DNA of 64,000 nucleotides from Serratia liquefaciens (GTDB taxonomy: Bacteria > Pseudomonadota > Gammaproteobacteria > Enterobacterales > Enterobacteriaceae): the NCBI GenBank assembly GCA_012719855.1, contig JAAXZN010000041.1, positions 1 through 64,000 of the forward strand. The letters are read 5' to 3'. How positions within the stretch are numbered: position 1 is the first letter of the stretch; each line of letters starts with the position of its first letter. The notes beneath the pieces were generated by a model, which saw nothing but the letters and a program-made list of their open reading frames with translations, did no database searches and had not been told where the DNA came from. A program made the position numbers and the translations under genes. Below, one piece after another: positions 9,258 to 18,185 of the stretch.

Positions 9258-10157
9258 GTGAATCTTGATAAAAGAATAAAGATTAGGAATCTAGATGTTC
9301 TGACACCGTCCAGGGAAAAATTTCGCCTACGTTGGAAGGAGTATCAGATACTTTCACTTCTTGTCGCCAGATCCCCAGAACTGGTTAGCCGTACGGAAAT
9401 TATAGAAAACATTTGGAAAGGGACTTATTGTTCGGATTCAACGATAAATCAAACAATTAAATCAATTCGTCAAAAGATCGGCGATGCTGAGCATACACTT
9501 ATCAGAACCATTCCTCGTTTAGGTTATAAGGTGGAGAACAAGGCCGTTTTTCACTTTATTTCTGAAGAAGAGGAATATGTCGACGATGAAATATGGGGTG
9601 TCGACAATAACGATAATAAAGATATTCAAGCGGAACTTTCTGAAAGTAACGATAAGCAGGATGAAACTTTAGCTGACGAAATAGAGCTCAATGATGAAAA
9701 TATGGCTCCTGTTGATCCTCCGGCAACGCCAGTAACGCTTAAAAATACATCAATCAGAAAAAAGATACCGGCTTCAGCGGGTTTTTTCTCCGTACCCGCC
9801 GTCAGAGTTGTGAAATACCTGTCGGTATTCGTATCGTTGCTCATTATTTCACATTTCTCCTACGTGCTGGGGAATCAAACCCGCCCGCCGATTATCAATG
9901 ATATTCAAAACAATACCCGTGTAGTGCTGACTCTGACGCTGAATAACTCCCGCACCAACAGTCCGCAAACCCTGCTTTGCCTGTATCAGGGGGAAAGTCT
10001 GGAGCAGGCCACCATCGAATGCGTCGATCCTAAACAAGGAAGGTTGAAACAGCCGGTGAAATACGAAACTTCGGATGCGCAAGGGACGGGTAAGATTAAT
10101 CTCACACTGCCGAATAAAACCATGGAATATCAGGTCGCTTACGATGTTAAAAATTAG
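9258..10157 (+). CDS. Membrane-anchored winged-helix regulator (ToxR/CadC type)
   Basis: The N-terminal domain (about residues 10-100) is an OmpR-type winged helix: LVSRTEIIENIWKG, STINQTIKSIRQKIG and TIPRLGYKV. A long acidic linker full of Asp, Glu and Asn follows, then one hydrophobic segment (about 188-208, VVKYLSVFVSLLIISHFSYVLG) and a periplasmic domain of about 90 residues. This is the layout of one-component membrane regulators such as ToxR and CadC. The likely start is the GTG at 9258, with TAAGGA upstream; a GTG at 9225 lacks a ribosome site. Base composition is AT-rich, unlike the flanking nar genes. Its position just before the polysaccharide genes suggests, but does not prove, local control. 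The periplasmic domain contains two cysteines (LLCLYQG and IECVDP) that could form a disulfide. Confidence 0.75.
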   Translation: MNLDKRIKIRNLDVLTPSREKFRLRWKEYQILSLLVARSPELVSRTEIIENIWKGTYCSDSTINQTIKSIRQKIGDAEHTLIRTIPRLGYKVENKAVFHFISEEEEYVDDEIWGVDNNDNKDIQAELSESNDKQDETLADEIELNDENMAPVDPPATPVTLKNTSIRKKIPASAGFFSVPAVRVVKYLSVFVSLLIISHFSYVLGNQTRPPIINDIQNNTRVVLTLTLNNSRTNSPQTLLCLYQGESLEQATIECVDPKQGRLKQPVKYETSDAQGTGKINLTLPNKTMEYQVAYDVKN

Positions 10158-10340
10158 CACGCGATGATATTTCACCTTTGTCGATAATTTTACATTTGGC
10201 ACATATTTTTATTTCATTATTTGTTATTTGAAAGCCGGGTTCGTTTTGTCCAGTCTGGTTTCCATGTTCTAACGCGAATTAGCGTCCTGCCTCAATGGTG
10301 CGGTGGGGAATAATGGATAAACCGGGCTGAGTGACAAATT

Positions 10341-11297
10341 ATGGATAAGCGTAAAGTAGCGATCATCGGGGGTTCCGGCTTTATCGGAACGCGTTTGGTT
10401 AAGCGTCTGAGTGCGCGTGACGACCTGGTGTTGACCATCGTGGATAAAAAGCGGAGCGAGCATTTTCCCGAGCTCTATCAGTTTGGCGATGTAACCCAGC
10501 CCCAGACCCTGCAGGAGCCGTTGGCAGGGTGTGACGCCGTGATCAACCTTGCGGCTGAGCATCAGGATAATGTTGATCCTATCTCACTGTATTATCAGGT
10601 TAACGTTGAGGGGGCGCGCAATGTCTGCATGACAGCATCGGCGCTGAATATCCAACAGATTATCTTTACCTCCTCCGTGGCGGTTTATGGTTTCGTGACC
10701 CGGGAGACCGGCGAAGAAGGGGTTTTCGAGCCCTTTAACCATTACGGCAAATCCAAATTGGAAGCGGAATATGTCTATGAAGCCTGGCGTAAAGCCGATG
10801 GCAGTAACAAATTAACCATCATCCGCCCGACGGTGGTGTTTGGCGAAAACAATCGCGGCAACGTTTATAACCTGTTCCGTCAAATTGCCAGCGGCCGCTT
10901 TGTGATGATAGGCAGCGGCAATAATATGAAGTCCATGGCCTACGTTGAGAATATTGCCGCCAGACTCGAGTACGCACTGGATCAACAGGCCACTTATCAG
11001 GTCAGTAATTATGTTGATAAACCTGACTTCACCATGAATCAGCTGGTGGACGTTATTTCTTCATCATTAGGCAGAAATAATAAGACTATTCGCATTCCTT
11101 ACCTATTTGGGATCTGCGGTGCAACGGCATTAGATGTAGTGAGTAAAATAAGTCGCCGAAAATTTCCTATTAGCCGCGTCCGGGTACAGAAATTCTGTGC
11201 CAGAACACAATTTAAAAGCAATGTGCAATGTGATTTCGTGGCGCCGGTCGAACTTGATTCGGCAATCGAAAAAACAATTAAGCATGAGTTTTCCTAG
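10341..11297 (+). CDS. NAD-dependent sugar epimerase/dehydratase (extended SDR)
   Basis: This 318-residue extended short-chain dehydrogenase has a Rossmann motif at the N-terminus (AIIGGSGFIGTRLVKRL) and the active-site YxxxK (HYGKSKLEAEYVY), with the upstream serines in IIFTSSVAVYGF. The family converts nucleotide sugars, for example UDP-glucose to UDP-galactose or uronic acid derivatives; the exact substrate cannot be read from the sequence. It lies before the JUMPstart element, so it may be transcribed from its own promoter rather than with the RfaH-controlled genes downstream. A role in supplying a precursor for the neighbouring polysaccharide is inference from location. Confidence 0.8.
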   Translation: MDKRKVAIIGGSGFIGTRLVKRLSARDDLVLTIVDKKRSEHFPELYQFGDVTQPQTLQEPLAGCDAVINLAAEHQDNVDPISLYYQVNVEGARNVCMTASALNIQQIIFTSSVAVYGFVTRETGEEGVFEPFNHYGKSKLEAEYVYEAWRKADGSNKLTIIRPTVVFGENNRGNVYNLFRQIASGRFVMIGSGNNMKSMAYVENIAARLEYALDQQATYQVSNYVDKPDFTMNQLVDVISSSLGRNNKTIRIPYLFGICGATALDVVSKISRRKFPISRVRVQKFCARTQFKSNVQCDFVAPVELDSAIEKTIKHEFS

Positions 11298-11420
11298 AGA
11301 TAACTTTATTACGAGTTAGGGTTATTTATTTTACGCCTCTGACAAGCAGATAAATCTGTATTAAACGGGATTGGCTGATGCTGACTTATATCCTGGGGCT
11401 GTCAATTTTATTTTTGTTAA

Positions 11421-11458
11421 TAGCGCATTGGGAGCTGTAACTCAAGGGCGGTAGCGTG
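11421..11458 (+). promoter_or_regulatory. JUMPstart element with ops site (RfaH recruitment)
   Basis: The sequence closely follows the JUMPstart consensus of enterobacterial O-antigen and capsule operons, containing GCGCATTGGGAGCTG, AACTCAAG and the ops core GGCGGTAGCGTG at 11447-11458. At ops the paused RNA polymerase recruits RfaH, which suppresses termination and couples translation across long surface-polysaccharide operons. It ends 19 bases before the first gene of the cluster. RfaH itself would be encoded elsewhere. Confidence 0.9.
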
Positions 11459-11477
11459 CTTATTCGCTGGAGGAACA

Positions 11478-12527
11478 ATGTTATATCAACTGAGCGTGAT
11501 ATTTATTTTGGCGCTGGTGCTGGTGGTTATTGCCCGCCGCGCCGCGTTGGCGGTGGGGTTAGTGGATAAACCCAATGCGCGCAAGCGTCATCAGGGGCAT
11601 GTTCCGCTGGTTGGCGGGATTGTCATTTACCTCGTGATGACGCTGGTGACCTTTTGGCAGCCCGAATGGTTGCCGCACAGTACCACCTACTTGCTGAGCA
11701 TTACGGCGCTGGTGTTGCTGGGCGTTCTGGATGACCGCTTTGATCTGCCGGTGACGCCACGCGTCATCGTGCAGGGAGGGATTGCGCTGGCGATGATGCT
11801 GGCGGCAGGGATGCAACTCACTTCTTTGGGTTACCTGTGGGGTCATCAGGAACTGCAGCTGGGTTACGCGGCCTTGTTGATCACGCCGTTGGCGGTGTGG
11901 GGGGCGATCAACGCCTATAACATGGTTGACGGCATCGACGGCCAACTGGGCGCGCTGTCCTGCGTCACGTTTATGGCGCTGGCCATCCTGTTCGGGCTGG
12001 CCGGGCATGAAGAGCAGGCGTTGTGGTGTCTGAGCCTGATTGCGGCGCTGGCAGCCTACCTGCTGTTTAACCTCAGCGTATTCGGTGCGCGCAACAAGAT
12101 TTTCATGGGGGATGCCGGCAGCATGGTGATTGGGTTTAGCGTGCTGTGGTTGCTGATTGCCGCCACGCAGGGCGAAGACGCTGTGATGCGACCGGTGACC
12201 GCACTGTGGCTGATTGCCATTCCGCTGATGGACATGGTGACGGTGATGACGCGTCGTTTGCTGCGTCGACAGAGTCCCTTTAAGGCTGGGCGCGATCACC
12301 TGCATCATATTCTGATGCGCCGTGGCCTTAATGCACGCCAGGCGCTGAGCATGAGCTGCATGTTGGCGGTGACGCTGGCCTGCGTCGGCATCTGCAGCGA
12401 AGTGCTGCAACTGCCCGATCACCTGATGCTGCTGGCCTTTGTATTTTGTTTCTTCGGTTATTTTGTCCTGCTGCACGAACCCCGTCAGGCCAGAGTTTTT
12501 ACCGATAACCCTACCGCCGATCGTTAA
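11478..12527 (+). CDS. WecA-like undecaprenyl-phosphate sugar-1-phosphate transferase
   Basis: This polytopic inner-membrane enzyme (349 residues, about ten or eleven hydrophobic segments) starts polysaccharide repeat assembly by moving a HexNAc-1-phosphate from a UDP sugar to undecaprenyl phosphate. Family motifs are present: D85-D86 in LGVLDDRFDLP, NAYNMVDGIDG (D151, D154), FMGDAGSMVIGF and the RDHLHHILMRRG loop. It resembles WecA/WbpL rather than the WbaP/WcaJ type, so the initiating sugar is probably an N-acetylated hexosamine. It is the first gene after the ops site and has a good GGAGG ribosome site. A strong terminator directly follows. It is presumably a second copy beside the enterobacterial-common-antigen WecA, which I cannot see here. 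Confidence 0.87.
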   Translation: MLYQLSVIFILALVLVVIARRAALAVGLVDKPNARKRHQGHVPLVGGIVIYLVMTLVTFWQPEWLPHSTTYLLSITALVLLGVLDDRFDLPVTPRVIVQGGIALAMMLAAGMQLTSLGYLWGHQELQLGYAALLITPLAVWGAINAYNMVDGIDGQLGALSCVTFMALAILFGLAGHEEQALWCLSLIAALAAYLLFNLSVFGARNKIFMGDAGSMVIGFSVLWLLIAATQGEDAVMRPVTALWLIAIPLMDMVTVMTRRLLRRQSPFKAGRDHLHHILMRRGLNARQALSMSCMLAVTLACVGICSEVLQLPDHLMLLAFVFCFFGYFVLLHEPRQARVFTDNPTADR

Positions 12528-12534
12528 TCCTCCC

Positions 12535-12560
12535 ACGGGCCGCAACGGCGGCCCGTTTTT
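12535..12560 (+). terminator. Strong intra-operon terminator between the wecA-like gene and wza
   Basis: ACGGGCCGC (12535-12543) pairs perfectly with GCGGCCCGT (12548-12556) around an AACG loop, followed by a run of T to 12560. It lies eight bases after the transferase stop and ends just before the wza start. With the ops site upstream, it looks like a checkpoint that RfaH-modified polymerase can pass and unmodified polymerase cannot. Confidence 0.88.
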
Positions 12561-12572
12561 CACGGTACCGTT

Positions 12573-13706
12573 ATGAACCTTCATTTGCCTCATTTGATGC
12601 CACTGGTGCTGTCCAGCGTTTTGCTCAGTGGTTGCACCGCTTTTCCGGGTTCACACCTGCCGACCCATGGCAAAGACACAGTGACTCAACAAGACGACGA
12701 TTTCGATCTGGATAAACAGGTTCAGGTGTATCGCGTCACGCCGATGTTGCTGGAAAAAATGCGTCGCATAGAGCCGGTAGCGCGCCCCAACCTGGCGTTG
12801 GATCAGCGGTTGCAAAGCTATCAGTACCGCATCGGCGTTGGCGACGTGCTCAACGTTACCGTCTGGGATCACCCGGAGCTGACCACCCCGGCAGGGCAAT
12901 ACCGCAGCGCCAGCGATACCGGCAACTGGGTGCATGCCGATGGCGCCATCTTCTATCCGTACATCGGCAGGGTGCAGGTGGTGGGCAAAACCGTTACCGA
13001 AGTGCGCAACCAGATTGCCAGCCGCCTGGCAACCTATGTGGAAAGCCCACAGGTGGACGTCAGCATCGCCGCCTTCCGTTCACAAAAGGTGTATGTCACC
13101 GGGGAAGTGAAAACCTCTGGGCAGCAGGCCGTGACCAACGTACCGCTGACCATTCTGGATGCGATCAACGCCGCCGGCGGGCTGACCGATAACGCCGACT
13201 GGCGCAACGTGGTACTGACGCACCAGGGCAAAGAACAGCCGATTTCGCTGCAGGCGCTGATGCAGCGCGGCGACATCAGCCAAAACCACCTGCTGACGCC
13301 TGGCGACATCCTCTATGTGCCGCGCAACGACGAACTGAAAGTGTTTGTGATGGGCGAAGTCGGCAAGCAGTCGACGCTGAAAATGGACCGCAGTGGCATG
13401 ACGCTGACCGAAGCCCTGGGCAGTTCCGAAGGGATCAGCCAGACGGTGGCCGATGCTACCGGGGTGTTCGTGATCCGCCCGAACGGCGGCAAGCAGCCAA
13501 AACGGCTGGCGTCGCTGTACCAGTTTGACCTGTCTGATGCCGCCGCACTGGCGATGGGCACCGAATTCCAGCTGGAGCCTTACGACGTGGTGTACGTCAC
13601 CGCGGCACCGATCGCACGCTGGAACCGCTTGATTAGCCAGTTGGTACCGACCATTTCCAGCTTCAACGACCTCAGTGAGGCCACGTTGCGGGTACGTAAC
13701 TGGTAA
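12573..13706 (+). CDS. wza: Wza-type outer-membrane polysaccharide export lipoprotein
   Basis: Wza forms the octameric outer-membrane channel that exports capsular or exopolysaccharide. The 377-residue protein has a lipoprotein signal with lipobox LLSGC (acylated C21), a poly_export domain ([20 protein letters not shown]) and SLBB-type domains ([15 protein letters not shown] and [15 protein letters not shown]). The C-terminal amphipathic helix region matches the channel-forming end of Wza. The ribosome site is weak, and the gene begins 12 bases after a strong terminator, so its expression probably depends on readthrough. Wzc follows directly; the Wzb phosphatase gene that usually lies between them is missing. 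Confidence 0.92.
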   Translation: MNLHLPHLMPLVLSSVLLSGCTAFPGSHLPTHGKDTVTQQDDDFDLDKQVQVYRVTPMLLEKMRRIEPVARPNLALDQRLQSYQYRIGVGDVLNVTVWDHPELTTPAGQYRSASDTGNWVHADGAIFYPYIGRVQVVGKTVTEVRNQIASRLATYVESPQVDVSIAAFRSQKVYVTGEVKTSGQQAVTNVPLTILDAINAAGGLTDNADWRNVVLTHQGKEQPISLQALMQRGDISQNHLLTPGDILYVPRNDELKVFVMGEVGKQSTLKMDRSGMTLTEALGSSEGISQTVADATGVFVIRPNGGKQPKRLASLYQFDLSDAAALAMGTEFQLEPYDVVYVTAAPIARWNRLISQLVPTISSFNDLSEATLRVRNW

Positions 13707-13734
13707 CCCCGTAACGGTGACTAAAGGAATACCG

Positions 13735-15915
13735 ATGATGAAGAACAATGCATTGCCGATTGTGATGGCCGAACAGGACGACAAATTGGAGTGGGAGCGC
13801 CTGATTGGCCCGCTGTGGGACAACCGCTGGCGCATTCTGCTGGTGACCGGCGTAGCCGGGATCCTGGGCTGTGCCTATGCGTTGATGGCAACGCCAATCT
13901 ATCAGGCCACGGCTTTGGTGCAGGTGGAAAAACAACTTTCGGGCGACTCGCTGCTGCGCGAAACGCTGGACAGTTCGATCGGCGGAGTCGGTCAGAACTC
14001 GGCGACCCAGGACGAGGTATCGCTGGCGAAATCACGTTACGTAATTGGCAAAACCGTTGACGACCTCGGCCTGACGGTGCGCATCAGTCCGGACTATTTC
14101 CCGCTGTTCGGCAAGGGCATCGCCCGCCTGAGCGGCGAAGTGACACCGGTACTGCGTATTTCCTCAATGAAGATACCGGCGGTGATGCAGGGTCAGGAAC
14201 TGACCCTGACCGTCGATGATCCACAGCATTATAGCCTGAGCCATGACGGCAAAACCTTGTTCAGCGGCGTTGTAGGGCAAACGCTGCAGCAGGGCGGTTG
14301 GTCGGTCAACGTGAGCGAGCTTGAGGCGCAGCCGGGCACTACCTTCACCGTGGTTAACGTGCCGCGCCAAAAAGCGGTGGACGATCTGCGCAATATTCTG
14401 GATGTTGCACCTGGCGGCAAGGAAAGCGGCATCATGACCTTCAGCCTGGCGGGGGAGGATCCGCAGCGTGCGGAAGCGGTGCTCAAGAGCATCACCGATA
14501 ACTACCTGCAGCAGAATGTGGATCGCAAAACTGAAGAGGCCCAGCGCATGCTGGCTTTCTTGCACGAGCAGTTGCCGCGGACCCAGACCTCGCTCAATAA
14601 CGCCGAGAATCAGCTTAATCAATTCCGCCAGCAGAACGACTCGGTAGACCTGTCGCTGGAGGCCAAGTCGGTGCTGGACACCCAGGTGCAGCTTGAAGGG
14701 CAACTTAATGAGCTGACCTTCAAAGAGGCGGAAATTTCCAAACTTTATACCCGGGTACATCCGGCCTATCGCGCCCTGTTGGAAAAGCGCGCCACGCTGG
14801 AGGCGGAAAAAGCGCGGCTTGGTAAACAGGTGCAAACCCTGCCGAAAACTCAGCAGGAAATATTGCGCTTAACCCGCGACGTGCAGGTGGATCAGCAGGT
14901 CTACATGCAGTTGATGAACAAACAGCAGGAGCTGAGCATCAGCAAGGCCGGAACCGTGGGCAACATTCGCATCATTGATGAGGCGGAAACCGGCCTGCGT
15001 CCGGTACAGCCGCAGAAAGCGATGATCGTCTTCTTCGCGCTGCTGATGGGCGGCGTGCTGTCGGCGTCGGTGGTGGTGTTGCGTGCGGCGCTTCACCGTG
15101 GCATCAGCGACACCGATACGCTGGAAAAGCGCGGTATCAGCGTGTATGCCACGGTGCCGCTTTCGCCCTGGCAACAGAAACGTAACCGTATTCAACAGCA
15201 ACTGTTGACTAAACACAGCAGCGATAAACTGCCGATCCTGGCGCAGGAGGAACCGGAAGATTTGTCCGTTGAGGCCATCCGCAGCCTGCGTACCAGCCTG
15301 CATTTCGCCATGATGGAGGCCAAAAACAATATTCTGATGGTATCCGGCGCCAGCCCGGCCAGCGGGAAAAGCTTTACCAGCACCAACCTGGCGGTGGTGA
15401 TCGCTCAGGCAGGGCAGCGGGTGCTGCTGATCGACGCCGACATGCGCAAAGGCTTTCTGCATCGTTGGTTGATCAACAGCGCCAAGGCCGGCCTGTCAGA
15501 TATGCTGTCCGGGCTGATTGCGCCAGAAATGGCGGTGAAGAAGACCGACATCGCCAATCTGGATTTCGTGCCGCGTGGTCAGGTGCCGCCCAATCCGTCC
15601 GAACTGCTGATGCACCAACGCTTTGCCGATTTCCTGCGTTGGGCAGGGCAGAATTACGATCTGGTGCTGATCGACACGCCACCGGTACTGGCGGTGACCG
15701 ACGCGGCGATTGTTGGGCATCACGCCGGTACGGCGCTGATGGTGGTGCGTTTTGAGGTCAACACCGTCAGACAGATTGAGACCAGCATCCGACGTTTCGA
15801 ACAGAATGGCGTTGCCATTAAAGGGGTGATCCTCAACGGCATGGTGAAAAAAACCGCTACCGATGCCGGCTACTATGCCTTTGCTTATCCCAGCCATCAG
15901 GAAAAGGTTCAGTAA
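13735..15915 (+). CDS. wzc: Wzc-type polysaccharide co-polymerase / BY-kinase
   Basis: Wzc is an inner-membrane tyrosine autokinase that controls chain length and works with Wza in export. The 726-residue protein has an N-terminal Wzz domain with a first membrane segment (about 25-50), a large periplasmic coiled-coil region (about 240-420), a second membrane segment near 430-450 and a cytoplasmic kinase. Kinase motifs are Walker A (GASPASGKS, about residue 537), Walker A' (LLIDADMRKG, about 565) and Walker B (LVLIDTPP, about 642). The C-terminal tail carries only three clustered tyrosines (GYYAFAY), fewer than in E. coli Wzc. I chose the ATG at 13735, preceded by AAAGGAA; a longer reading would overlap the wza end without a ribosome site. 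Confidence 0.93.
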   Translation: MMKNNALPIVMAEQDDKLEWERLIGPLWDNRWRILLVTGVAGILGCAYALMATPIYQATALVQVEKQLSGDSLLRETLDSSIGGVGQNSATQDEVSLAKSRYVIGKTVDDLGLTVRISPDYFPLFGKGIARLSGEVTPVLRISSMKIPAVMQGQELTLTVDDPQHYSLSHDGKTLFSGVVGQTLQQGGWSVNVSELEAQPGTTFTVVNVPRQKAVDDLRNILDVAPGGKESGIMTFSLAGEDPQRAEAVLKSITDNYLQQNVDRKTEEAQRMLAFLHEQLPRTQTSLNNAENQLNQFRQQNDSVDLSLEAKSVLDTQVQLEGQLNELTFKEAEISKLYTRVHPAYRALLEKRATLEAEKARLGKQVQTLPKTQQEILRLTRDVQVDQQVYMQLMNKQQELSISKAGTVGNIRIIDEAETGLRPVQPQKAMIVFFALLMGGVLSASVVVLRAALHRGISDTDTLEKRGISVYATVPLSPWQQKRNRIQQQLLTKHSSDKLPILAQEEPEDLSVEAIRSLRTSLHFAMMEAKNNILMVSGASPASGKSFTSTNLAVVIAQAGQRVLLIDADMRKGFLHRWLINSAKAGLSDMLSGLIAPEMAVKKTDIANLDFVPRGQVPPNPSELLMHQRFADFLRWAGQNYDLVLIDTPPVLAVTDAAIVGHHAGTALMVVRFEVNTVRQIETSIRRFEQNGVAIKGVILNGMVKKTATDAGYYAFAYPSHQEKVQ

Positions 15916-15919
15916 CCCT

Positions 15920-17209
15920 ATGAAAGCGATGCTGATGAACTCCCTGTGGTTAATGTTGGAGCGAGTATCGCTGAGCCTGTCGGGGATTTTCGTTTCGGTT
16001 TACGTCGCGCGCTATCTGGGGCCGGCGCAGTACGGGCTGATTAACTATTTACTGTCGGTGATCGCCATCGCGGTTCCGCTGGTGCAACTGGGGGCCGACG
16101 CGGTGTTGTTCAACCGTGTCGCCCGCCAACGGCACAGCGGCATTCGGTTGATGCTGGCCTCTATGCGTCTACGGCGGCAACTCTTTGCGCTGATCGCGGT
16201 GCCGCTGATGGCTTGGGCGTTGTTAACGCAGGATCGCACCAGCCAGATCATGATGGCGCTGATGCTGGCCAGCGCTTATTTCTCGGTGCAGGACGTTTAT
16301 AAAATCTATTACGACGCCCTGTTGAAATCGAAGCTGAACACGCTGATCAACAATGTGGCGCTGCTGCTGTCGATCGTGGTGCGGCTGGCGCTGGTGCATG
16401 CCAAGCTGCCGCTGGAATGGTTTGCGGTGCCCTATGTGCTGAGCAGCCTGATCCCCTATGGGGTACGTTGGCTGCTGTTTCGCCGCGAGAAGGGGGGCAT
16501 GCGGCCCATCAGCCTGCGTCATCAACGGCGCTATGGCCGTTATCTGCTGAAGGTCGGGCTGCCGTTGGCCGTGTCCGGGCTATCGATTGTCATCTATACG
16601 CGTATCGACCAGATCATGATCGGTAACTATCTCGGGGAACACAGCGTCGGGCTGTACAGCGCCGCCATCACCCTGAGTCAGGGATGGGTCTTTGTGCCCA
16701 TTGCGCTGATTACCTCGATGATGCCGGGGGTGGCCAACGCCGGTTCCCTGACCGAACAGGAAGGGCGGATCCGGCTGCTGTATCTGGTGGTGCTGCTGCT
16801 TTCGATGCCGGTGATATTACTGCTGTCGCTATTCCCTGGCCCGATAGTGAAGCTGATGTTTGGCGACAGTTACCGCGAAACTGCCACCATTCTGGCGCTG
16901 TGTTCGGTGACATCGCTGTTCTCGGTGATGGGCACCGTCTCTTATCGGGCGATCGTGCTGTTTGGCGGTTATCGGTTTATCGCGATAAAAATGCCATTGG
17001 CCGCTTTGGTCAACGTGCTGATGAATCTGGTGTTGATCCCGCGTTATGGCATTTTGGGCGCGGCGATATCAACGTTTATCACCGAATTTATTTCATTTTT
17101 TGTACTTAATGGCTTTTTTAGAAAAGGACAAATTACCCGGTTGCAGGTCACCTGCTACCGCTGTTTACCGCAACTAATAGGGAAGGTGCGAGAACTTTAT
17201 GCTAAATAA
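15920..17209 (+). CDS. wzx: Wzx-type polysaccharide flippase
   Basis: This 429-residue protein has about twelve hydrophobic segments and the MVF/polysaccharide_synt fold features of Wzx, including the N-terminal SVYVARYLGPAQYGLINY block and the IYTRIDQIMIGNYLGEHSVGLYSAAI block. Wzx moves the undecaprenyl-linked repeat unit across the inner membrane for Wzy-dependent polymerisation. It starts four bases after the wzc stop and its end overlaps the next gene by 11 bases, so it is within the same operon. Confidence 0.88.
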   Translation: MKAMLMNSLWLMLERVSLSLSGIFVSVYVARYLGPAQYGLINYLLSVIAIAVPLVQLGADAVLFNRVARQRHSGIRLMLASMRLRRQLFALIAVPLMAWALLTQDRTSQIMMALMLASAYFSVQDVYKIYYDALLKSKLNTLINNVALLLSIVVRLALVHAKLPLEWFAVPYVLSSLIPYGVRWLLFRREKGGMRPISLRHQRRYGRYLLKVGLPLAVSGLSIVIYTRIDQIMIGNYLGEHSVGLYSAAITLSQGWVFVPIALITSMMPGVANAGSLTEQEGRIRLLYLVVLLLSMPVILLLSLFPGPIVKLMFGDSYRETATILALCSVTSLFSVMGTVSYRAIVLFGGYRFIAIKMPLAALVNVLMNLVLIPRYGILGAAISTFITEFISFFVLNGFFRKGQITRLQVTCYRCLPQLIGKVRELYAK

Positions 17210-18047
17210 TCTGGTGAAGGGTTTTTACCGTAATATACCCGACGCATTATATCATCAGCTAAAATATGCTCTATTTTTTCACAAGCTACCGCATCTGGCT
17301 AAACCGGTCGGGTATAGCGAGAAACTGATGCGCAGGAAAGTCTATCCTTTGGCAATGTATACTCAATTGTCCGATAAGTATCTGGTCAGGGAGTATATTG
17401 AGAAGCTGTGGGGGAAAGAATACCTGATTGAACTCTATGCTCAGGGTGAAAAATTAACTGAGGAAATGTACCAGTCATTGCCTGACGCCTTTGTGATTAA
17501 GGCGAATCACGGTAGCGGTTATAACAAGCTGGTATTTGATAAAAGTCAAACCAGCTTTAATGAATTGCGGGTGCTGACCAACAGCTGGCTGCGACAGAAC
17601 TTTTATCAGGTCTATCGCGAACGTCATTATAAGGATATTTCGCCGCGCATCATGGTGGAGAAAATGTTGCTGGAGGACGGAAAAACCCCGAATGACATCA
17701 AGATCCACTGTTTTAACCGCAACGGGGAAGTGCGTTTTTTCATCCAGATTGATTACCAGCGTTTTATCGACCACCGCCGTGATTTTTTCGATGCCCAATG
17801 GAACCGCACCGAGATCCGCATGGGGGTGCCCAACAGCGAAGTGCCTATGGATAAACCCTGTCGCCTGGATCAGATGCTGAAGCTGGCACGCCAGGTGGCA
17901 GAACAGTTTTCTTACGTAAGAGTGGATTTCTATCAGGTGCAGGAAAGGATCTATTTTGGCGAGTTAACATTTACTCCCGGAGCCGGCCTGCAACGATTCA
18001 CACCGGAAATTATTGAACAGGAATGGGGAGGTTATTTCCAGGAGTAG
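17199..18047 (+). CDS. TupA-like ATP-grasp protein of polysaccharide synthesis
   Basis: This 282-residue protein matches the TupA-like ATP-grasp family, often annotated as glycosyltransferase but built on an ATP-grasp fold. Visible features are VGYSEKLMRRK at the N-terminus, the nucleotide-binding stretch PDAFVIKANHGSGYNKLV, ISPRIMVEKMLL and the metal/ATP-site region NDIKIHCFNRNGEVRF, with YVRVDFYQV and IYFGELTFTPGAGLQRF at the end. Relatives may attach amino acids or other acids to sugars of surface polymers. If so, the polymer here could carry an amide-linked decoration; that is inference. It overlaps wzx, so the two are translationally coupled. Confidence 0.82.
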   Translation: MLNNLVKGFYRNIPDALYHQLKYALFFHKLPHLAKPVGYSEKLMRRKVYPLAMYTQLSDKYLVREYIEKLWGKEYLIELYAQGEKLTEEMYQSLPDAFVIKANHGSGYNKLVFDKSQTSFNELRVLTNSWLRQNFYQVYRERHYKDISPRIMVEKMLLEDGKTPNDIKIHCFNRNGEVRFFIQIDYQRFIDHRRDFFDAQWNRTEIRMGVPNSEVPMDKPCRLDQMLKLARQVAEQFSYVRVDFYQVQERIYFGELTFTPGAGLQRFTPEIIEQEWGGYFQE

Positions 18048-18185
18048 TTGAGTCACCGGTAGGCTGCGCGTATTTCACCGCGTCAGGACGGGGGTGTAAC
18101 CGGACAAGGATATTCTGGGATAACAAGTTATTCCGTTGGCGTTAGCATCGTTTTGCCAAATGATAATATATTGTTGAGGTAATAA

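Noticed and set aside
11378-11440. A 20-residue hydrophobic reading frame (MLTYILGLSILFLLIAHWEL)
   Set aside because: Its 3' end lies inside the JUMPstart element, whose sequence is constrained for RNA reasons, and it has no good ribosome site.
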